From assembly GCF_900107125.1 (NCBI RefSeq), contig NZ_FNOU01000029.1, positions 1 to 33,068 on the forward strand: a stretch of DNA of 33,068 bases, read 5' to 3'. This stretch comes from Eubacterium barkeri (lineage in GTDB: Bacteria; Bacillota; Clostridia; Eubacteriales; Eubacteriaceae). A program made the position numbers and the translations under genes. Numbering within the stretch: the stretch's first letter is position 1; each line of letters opens with the position of its first letter. Below, in pieces: positions 29,192 through 33,068 of this stretch. Under the pieces are notes generated by a model. That model ran no database searches. It was not told where the DNA came from and saw nothing but the letters and a program-made list of their open reading frames with translations.

Positions 29192-30541
29192 TTAAGTCCT
29201 CTGGTCCAATATTTTTTCAAAAGCATCCTGGGTCATCGGTTTGGCATAAAGATATCCCTGCAAATAATCGCAATTTTTTTGACGCAAAAAATCAGCCTGT
29301 CCTTGTTTCTCGACCCCTTCTGCCACCACTTTGGCCCCGATACTATGGGCCATTTGGATGATTGACGCAATAATTTCTTCTGCCTTCTGGCTTTCTCCAA
29401 TCCGCCGTATAAAGTAAAAATCTAATTTAATGATGTCCTGTTCAAAATCAAGGAGGGTGGCAAAGGACGCATACTCTGTACCAAAGTCATCAATGGCAAC
29501 CGAAACGCCACGAAGCTGTAACGCCCGCAATCTTGCCAGATTAGCCTCTGTCAGGCTGGAAAGAGCCGTCTCTGTAATCTCCAATCCAAAGCTTCCCGAT
29601 GGTATCTCACTCCTTTCCAAAATCTGACCAATTTGATCCAATATATGATCATCATAAAAATCCATTCGGGAGAGATTAATGGACACCGGCAACAGCACCT
29701 TTCCCTGTTTTTGACGCTTTGCCAACCAGGCACTCACACCATGGGCAACAAAACGATCTAAAGCAGTAATGTACCCACTGCGCTCAAGGACTGGAATAAA
29801 GCTCCCGGGAAAGAGCAGGCCTCGCTCCGGGTGTTTCCATCGGACCAGGGCCTCTGCAGAAACAAATTGGTCCGTCCGTGCATCCACAATGGGCTGATAA
29901 TAAATCACAATTTCCTTCCGGGCAATGGCCCTTTGAATCCCACTGACAATCTCTTGTTCTTCAAGGTATCCATTCTCCATAACAGGGCGATAAACCGCAT
30001 AGGGCTGGGTGTAGCCATCCTCAATAAATCCCTTAGCCAGCTTCGCCCGATCACACATCTGTGCCACACTCAAGGAATCCTCCTGCACAAGATAAACACC
30101 AACGTGTAGATTAAGGCAGAGTAAACCATCCGGACTGTCCCATACCTGCTGACAAAAGCTGGTCAATAAAGAATAATTTAAAGCCTGCTGATGCACCAAG
30201 CAGACAAAATGGTCGGATTCCATCCGGCCAATCACCAGTGGATCTATCGCTGATTCTGCCAGGGCCCGGGCAACCTGGATTAGCACATCATCACCGACTT
30301 CTTCATCAAAGCGCAGATTAATTATTTTAAAGCCTTTAATATTAAAGGATAAAATAGCATAGCCCCCTTGAGCACCACCGTCGTCCAGAAGCCGGGCCGT
30401 CTCTTCTAAAAACCCCAATCGGTTGTATACTCCCGTTATTCTATCATAAGTCATCCATTGGCGATAGGACCTGCGCATCCATCCTTGTCGTAGCAAAATG
30501 ATCACAGCTATCGTCAGTACCGTCAACACGAACGGAATCAT
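29192..30541 (-). CDS. Degenerate GGDEF plus EAL phosphodiesterase, membrane-anchored
   Basis: A 449-residue c-di-GMP protein. One N-terminal membrane helix (PFVLTVLTIAVIILL) is followed by a GGDEF domain (YDRITGVYNRLGF to about residue 195) in which the catalytic loop reads RMESDHF instead of R-x-GGDEF, so cyclase activity is most unlikely. The EAL domain (about 205-445) looks intact: SAEALVRW, LPVSINLSRMDF, LEITETAL, IDDFGTEYAS, IKLD, VAEGVEK and QGYLY. It should hydrolyse c-di-GMP. The altered GGDEF domain may bind GTP or act structurally. The start is preceded by GGGGG. A small XRE regulator is divergent across a 161-base AT-rich gap. Confidence 0.93.
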   Translation of the reverse strand: MIPFVLTVLTIAVIILLRQGWMRRSYRQWMTYDRITGVYNRLGFLEETARLLDDGGAQGGYAILSFNIKGFKIINLRFDEEVGDDVLIQVARALAESAIDPLVIGRMESDHFVCLVHQQALNYSLLTSFCQQVWDSPDGLLCLNLHVGVYLVQEDSLSVAQMCDRAKLAKGFIEDGYTQPYAVYRPVMENGYLEEQEIVSGIQRAIARKEIVIYYQPIVDARTDQFVSAEALVRWKHPERGLLFPGSFIPVLERSGYITALDRFVAHGVSAWLAKRQKQGKVLLPVSINLSRMDFYDDHILDQIGQILERSEIPSGSFGLEITETALSSLTEANLARLRALQLRGVSVAIDDFGTEYASFATLLDFEQDIIKLDFYFIRRIGESQKAEEIIASIIQMAHSIGAKVVAEGVEKQGQADFLRQKNCDYLQGYLYAKPMTQDAFEKILDQRT

Positions 30542-30702
30542 CGCGATCCCCCTTTTCCATTCTCTTCCATAATATCTATTTCAATTATATTTTATTTTGA
30601 TTATATATGAATTATTTAGATAGGTCAAAGGAAATCACTATTGAAATCAGATATATTTTTATTTTTATATAGTAGAATTGTTGATAAGGATGGTGTCTTA
30701 AA

Positions 30703-31023
30703 ATGGATCAGGATCGCTTTATCAAAAGGCTCATTGAGCTACGAATCGACAAGGGTGTCTCTGCCCGGGATATGAGCTTATCCCTTGGCCAAAGTGCCGG
30801 CTATATCAACAATATCGAGAACGGGGTCAGTTATCCTTCCATGGCCGTTTTTTTCTACATTTGCGACTTCTTTGGAATTACGCCCAAAGAGTTTTTTGAT
30901 ATGGATTCCCATCATCCCATCGAAGAACGCACCTTATTAAGCACCATCAAAAGCCTAAATTATCGCCAAATCGAGCATTTGACGGCCATCGCTGAGGATT
31001 TAGGAAAAACACACGAACATTGA
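30703..31023 (+). CDS. Small XRE-family helix-turn-helix regulator
   Basis: A 106-residue protein. Residues 5-65 form a lambda-repressor-like HTH (IKRLIELRIDKGVSARDMSL, then SAGYINNIENGVSYPSM and FFGITPKEFFD). A short helical tail without a recognised effector domain follows. The target is unknown; the gene is divergent from the EAL gene. The 161-base gap before it (30542-30702) is very AT-rich and has several weak -10-like boxes, but no promoter that I can assign with confidence. Confidence 0.88.
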   Translation: MDQDRFIKRLIELRIDKGVSARDMSLSLGQSAGYINNIENGVSYPSMAVFFYICDFFGITPKEFFDMDSHHPIEERTLLSTIKSLNYRQIEHLTAIAEDLGKTHEH

Positions 31024-31094
31024 CACTGGGATTGAACCCATTAACACCCGCATCCATTCCTTCGCCGCCCCGGACATTTCTTCACCCTTTATTG

Positions 31095-31150
31095 TGCAAC
31101 GCAAAAAAATACGTTGCATAATGCGACGCAAGTTGCAACGTATTTTTGCG
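31095..31150. repeat. Inverted repeat cluster of TGCAACG units
   Basis: CGCAAAAAAATACGTTGCA (31100-31118) and TGCAACGTATTTTTGCG (31134-31150) are complementary over 17 bases with a two-base bulge. TGCAACG also occurs at 31095-31101, giving a second, shorter inverted repeat with CGTTGCA (31112-31118), and a related TGCGACG lies at 31122. It could be a terminator for the XRE gene or a cluster of regulator sites in front of the next gene. The rest of 31024-31218 shows no gene. Confidence 0.65.
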
Positions 31151-31218
31151 ATGTATTCTTGTGGATTTTGGACGGATTTGTGATAGGATAAGGTTAAAAA
31201 ATTCGATGGAGATGCAAT

Positions 31219-31725
31219 ATGGATTTTAAAGAGATCAAGCGCTTATACATCCGTGAAAGACAAAATCAAAAGAACGCGATCGTTGACTGGTTATTGTCTG
31301 AAGGGTTTAACATTTTAACCATGAGTGGCAAGATTTCAATTTCACCACATTTAACAGGGTCCGGGAAAACAACTTACACTTCAGATTCCAGAATAAAATC
31401 CTATGATTTATCCAACTGGAAATGGATATCAGCACGAAATGGCGAAAGAGAATATTTAATATCTTTGCAAGCTTTCGACATTGACCCTAAAACGCGGGAC
31501 CGGCATGTATTAATGGACCGCATTGGAATTTATATCTATCCAAGGGGCAAATACAATCCAGAAGACTGCGTTGAAAAAATGATAAACACAGATATCGATT
31601 TGCCCATGGATCAAGAAAAATTTGTTCTATTGAGAAAAATACTAATGTGCGTGGACCAAGTGCCTTGGAGCGGTCATCAATCGAGCGCTCAGCCTGTCGA
31701 CAAACCCAGGGAGGGGAGCTTATAA
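31219..31725 (+). CDS. Hypothetical protein, C-terminus supplied by repeat element
   Basis: A 168-codon frame whose product I do not recognise. The first about 146 residues look like a real protein: a basic helical N-terminus (FKEIKRLYIRERQNQKNAI), then mixed sheet/helix, with GIYIYPRGKYNPEDCVEKMI near residues 102-120. It is visibly more AT-rich than its neighbours, suggesting acquisition or weak constraint. From about residue 147 the frame runs into the dispersed element that begins at 31658, so the last 22 residues are encoded by the element; the original C-terminus was probably replaced. The start ATG follows GGAGATGCAAT. It could also be a decaying gene. Confidence 0.55.
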   Translation: MDFKEIKRLYIRERQNQKNAIVDWLLSEGFNILTMSGKISISPHLTGSGKTTYTSDSRIKSYDLSNWKWISARNGEREYLISLQAFDIDPKTRDRHVLMDRIGIYIYPRGKYNPEDCVEKMINTDIDLPMDQEKFVLLRKILMCVDQVPWSGHQSSAQPVDKPREGSL

Positions 31726-31919
31726 AAATACCAGAACCCTGGCGCCCCTGCGGGCTGGCGTTTTCGATTTCTATCACATTAAGAAAGCAAACCCACCTGC
31801 AACCTTATCAAAACCGAAGGTTTTGCGTACTGACGAATGAGCGGTTTCGCTTCATTCGTCAGCGCCTGGGGTCCGGGGTGAATCTTTTTTATCCGCTCCC
31901 TGACCGCGTTAAGGCACTT
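31658..31919 (+). repeat. Dispersed structured element, copy B
   Basis: Positions 31688-31905 match copy A (18842-19059) over 218 bases without gaps, in inverted orientation. The ends AAGTGCCTT (31658-31666) and AAGGCACTT (31911-31919) are perfect 9-bp terminal inverted repeats, which copy A retains only partly. Hairpins: CAAAACC/GGTTTTG (31809-31825) and GACGAATGA/TCATTCGTC (31832-31860, 9 bp, weaker in copy A). It begins inside the 3' end of the hypothetical gene and is followed by an intrinsic terminator at 31934-31960, the same gene-element-terminator order as copy A. Confidence 0.85.
31668..31690 (+). repeat. Direct repeat of the terminator hairpin sequence
   Basis: These 23 bases match 31934-31956 at 22 positions (one G/C difference). 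Both have GAGCG at the start and CGCTC at the end, so each can fold as a hairpin. One lies just inside the left end of element copy B, the other just outside its right end, as the terminator. Confidence 0.8.
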
Positions 31920-31933
31920 TGTCTACGCTCTTA

Positions 31934-31960
31934 GAGCGGTCATCAATCGACCGCTCTTTT
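31934..31960 (+). terminator. Intrinsic terminator after element copy B
   Basis: Stem GAGCGGT (31934-31940) with ACCGCTC (31950-31956), loop of nine, followed by TTTTATT. It ends plus-strand transcription before the convergent hydantoinase gene, whose stop is at 31973. Confidence 0.75.
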
Positions 31961-31972
31961 ATTGTATTATTT

Positions 31973-33068
31973 CTAGCTGCCAACGTGCTCAGCCACACAG
32001 GCTTCCCGGGGAATATACCGCCCGCAGTCCTCTTGGATGACCACCCCATTTTCGACAACCACCTGGCCCCGGAGCAGGACGGTGTCCGCCCGGCCGACGG
32101 TGGCCATGCCTTCGTAGGGGTTATAGTCCACATTCATGTAGAGATCGGCGTAATGGATGGTTCCTTGGGCTTCGGGGTCCCAGATTACCACATCCGCATC
32201 GCTGCCCGGAGCAATGACACCCTTGCGGGGGTACATCCCAAAGATCCGGGCGGGATTTTCGGACAGCTGGGCCGCCATCTGCCCGGGGGTCATCCGCCCA
32301 GTGGCCACCCCCAGGGTGTACATGAGCAGGGGACGGGTTTCCACGCCGGGCATCCCGTTGGGAATCCGGCTGAAATCGTCCTTCCCTTCATCCTTGCCGC
32401 CCAGCATGTTAAAGCTGCAATGATCGCTGCCAATGGTATCCACCACATTCCCGGTAATGGCCTGCCACAGGGCAGCCTGGTCGGCTTGCTTCCGGGCTGG
32501 GGGAGCAAAGACGTATTTCGCCGATTCAAAATCATCCGTGTAACAGCTGTCATCCAGGGCCAGATACTGGGGACAGGTCTCAATGAGCACCTGCTGGCCC
32601 CGTTTTCGGGCCGCCAGACAATGGCTCAGGCCCCGTTGGGTGCTTAAGTGAACCACATAGGCCGGGGTTCCGGCTGCCTCGGCAATGGCCAGATACCGAT
32701 CTACGGCTTCGGCTTCTACAAAATCTGGCCGGGATAGGGGGTGGGCCGCCGGGGTAAGATGTCCCAGCTCCCGCTGCTCTGCGGTCAGGGCTTCGACCAA
32801 GTCCCCATTTTCGCAATGCATACAGCTGAGGCCTCCCATGGCATCGATGGCTTCCAACGCTTCAAAGATGCTGCGGTCGTCACAGCGCAGGGAGGGGTAG
32901 GCCATGTAGAATTTAAAGGAGGAGACACCCCGGGCCCGCATATCCATCAGCTCCCGTCTTGTGGTGTCATTCCAGTCTGAAATGGCCATGTGGAAGCCGT
33001 AGTCGCAGCTGCACACGCCTTCGCTCATGGCGAACCAATGGTCCAGACCCTCCTCCAAGGTTTCCCCC
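31973..33068 (-). CDS. Dihydropyrimidinase/D-hydantoinase, 5' end outside window
   Basis: The C-terminal about 365 residues of a cyclic amidohydrolase. Visible active-site features are SFKFYMAY (the lysine carbamylated to bridge the two metals), CMHCENG and VVHLST (metal His), TIGSDHC (catalytic Asp) and IPNGMPGVETRPLLMY (substrate loop). These fit dihydropyrimidinase/hydantoinase, HyuA-like, rather than allantoinase or dihydroorotase. It opens cyclic ureides such as dihydrouracil or hydantoins. The family is about 460 residues, so roughly 100 N-terminal residues lie beyond the window; the frame is open to the edge, and a TTG near 33058 is not the real start. Closeness to xanthine dehydrogenase recalls purine-catabolism clusters that contain hyuA. 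Confidence 0.92.
   Translation of the reverse strand, partial: GETLEEGLDHWFAMSEGVCSCDYGFHMAISDWNDTTRRELMDMRARGVSSFKFYMAYPSLRCDDRSIFEALEAIDAMGGLSCMHCENGDLVEALTAEQRELGHLTPAAHPLSRPDFVEAEAVDRYLAIAEAAGTPAYVVHLSTQRGLSHCLAARKRGQQVLIETCPQYLALDDSCYTDDFESAKYVFAPPARKQADQAALWQAITGNVVDTIGSDHCSFNMLGGKDEGKDDFSRIPNGMPGVETRPLLMYTLGVATGRMTPGQMAAQLSENPARIFGMYPRKGVIAPGSDADVVIWDPEAQGTIHYADLYMNVDYNPYEGMATVGRADTVLLRGQVVVENGVVIQEDCGRYIPREACVAEHVGS

Noticed and set aside
31647..31934. 95-codon plus-strand frame across element copy B
   Set aside because: It covers the repeat only, has no start signal, and is not conserved in copy A.
31668..31956. CRISPR-like array (two 23-bp repeats)
   Set aside because: Only two repeats with 243 bases between them and no cas gene; they are hairpin duplicates flanking or overlapping a dispersed element.

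Overview
The window looks like chromosomal DNA of an anaerobic Gram-positive bacterium (Bacillota, probably class Clostridia). The signs are AGGAGG-type ribosome binding sites, sigma-A-type promoters, mannose-family PTS genes, a secreted subtilase with a cell-wall-sorting-like tail, a guanine-class purine riboswitch and fermentative catabolic genes. Genus cannot be decided from the sequence. Most genes are moderately GC-rich; leaders and the 30.5-31.7 kb region are AT-rich.

Layout. (1) Positions 1-5720, minus strand: a GalNAc/galactosamine-type operon in the order EIIB, EIIC, EIID, GntR regulator, AgaS isomerase/deaminase, EIIA, KbaY aldolase, KbaZ (cut by the window edge). The matching deacetylase NagA/AgaA is divergent at 5957. 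The intergenic region holds two good promoters and a TGGT-N4-ACCA operator. (2) 7087-9920, minus: two small membrane proteins (one DUF5058-like) coupled to a membrane-anchored M20 peptidase; a threonine ammonia-lyase with an ACT domain is divergent at 10098. (3) 11783-18766, plus: an NCS2 purine permease, a guanine-class riboswitch, a three-subunit xanthine dehydrogenase (Mo, FAD, 2Fe-2S), and two overlapping paralogous regulators that join an NTF2/SnoaL-like domain to a LytTR domain. (4) 19112-22588, minus: a large surface subtilase. (5) 22737-28680, plus: a DMT-type efflux transporter, a two-component system and an FtsX/MacB-type ABC transporter. (6) 28693-30541, minus: an EAL phosphodiesterase with a degenerate GGDEF domain and a Nim-like flavoprotein. 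(7) 30703-31960: a small XRE regulator, an unknown protein and a second copy of a dispersed element. (8) 31973 to the end, minus: a dihydropyrimidinase/hydantoinase, incomplete.

How the parts fit. The aga block can import GalNAc or GalN and take it through deacetylation and deamination to tagatose-6-P and then to trioses; no tagatose-6-P kinase is visible. The permease, xanthine dehydrogenase and hydantoinase suggest purine/pyrimidine catabolism.

The least expected features are: the purine riboswitch, whose P3/L3 strand can pair with the arm next to a U-tract and so reads as a ligand-ON switch for xanthine dehydrogenase; the NTF2-LytTR gene pair, one member of which has lost the usual DNA-contact residues; and an ungapped 218-bp repeat present in two inverted copies (about 85% identical by hand count), each lying between a gene and an intrinsic terminator.
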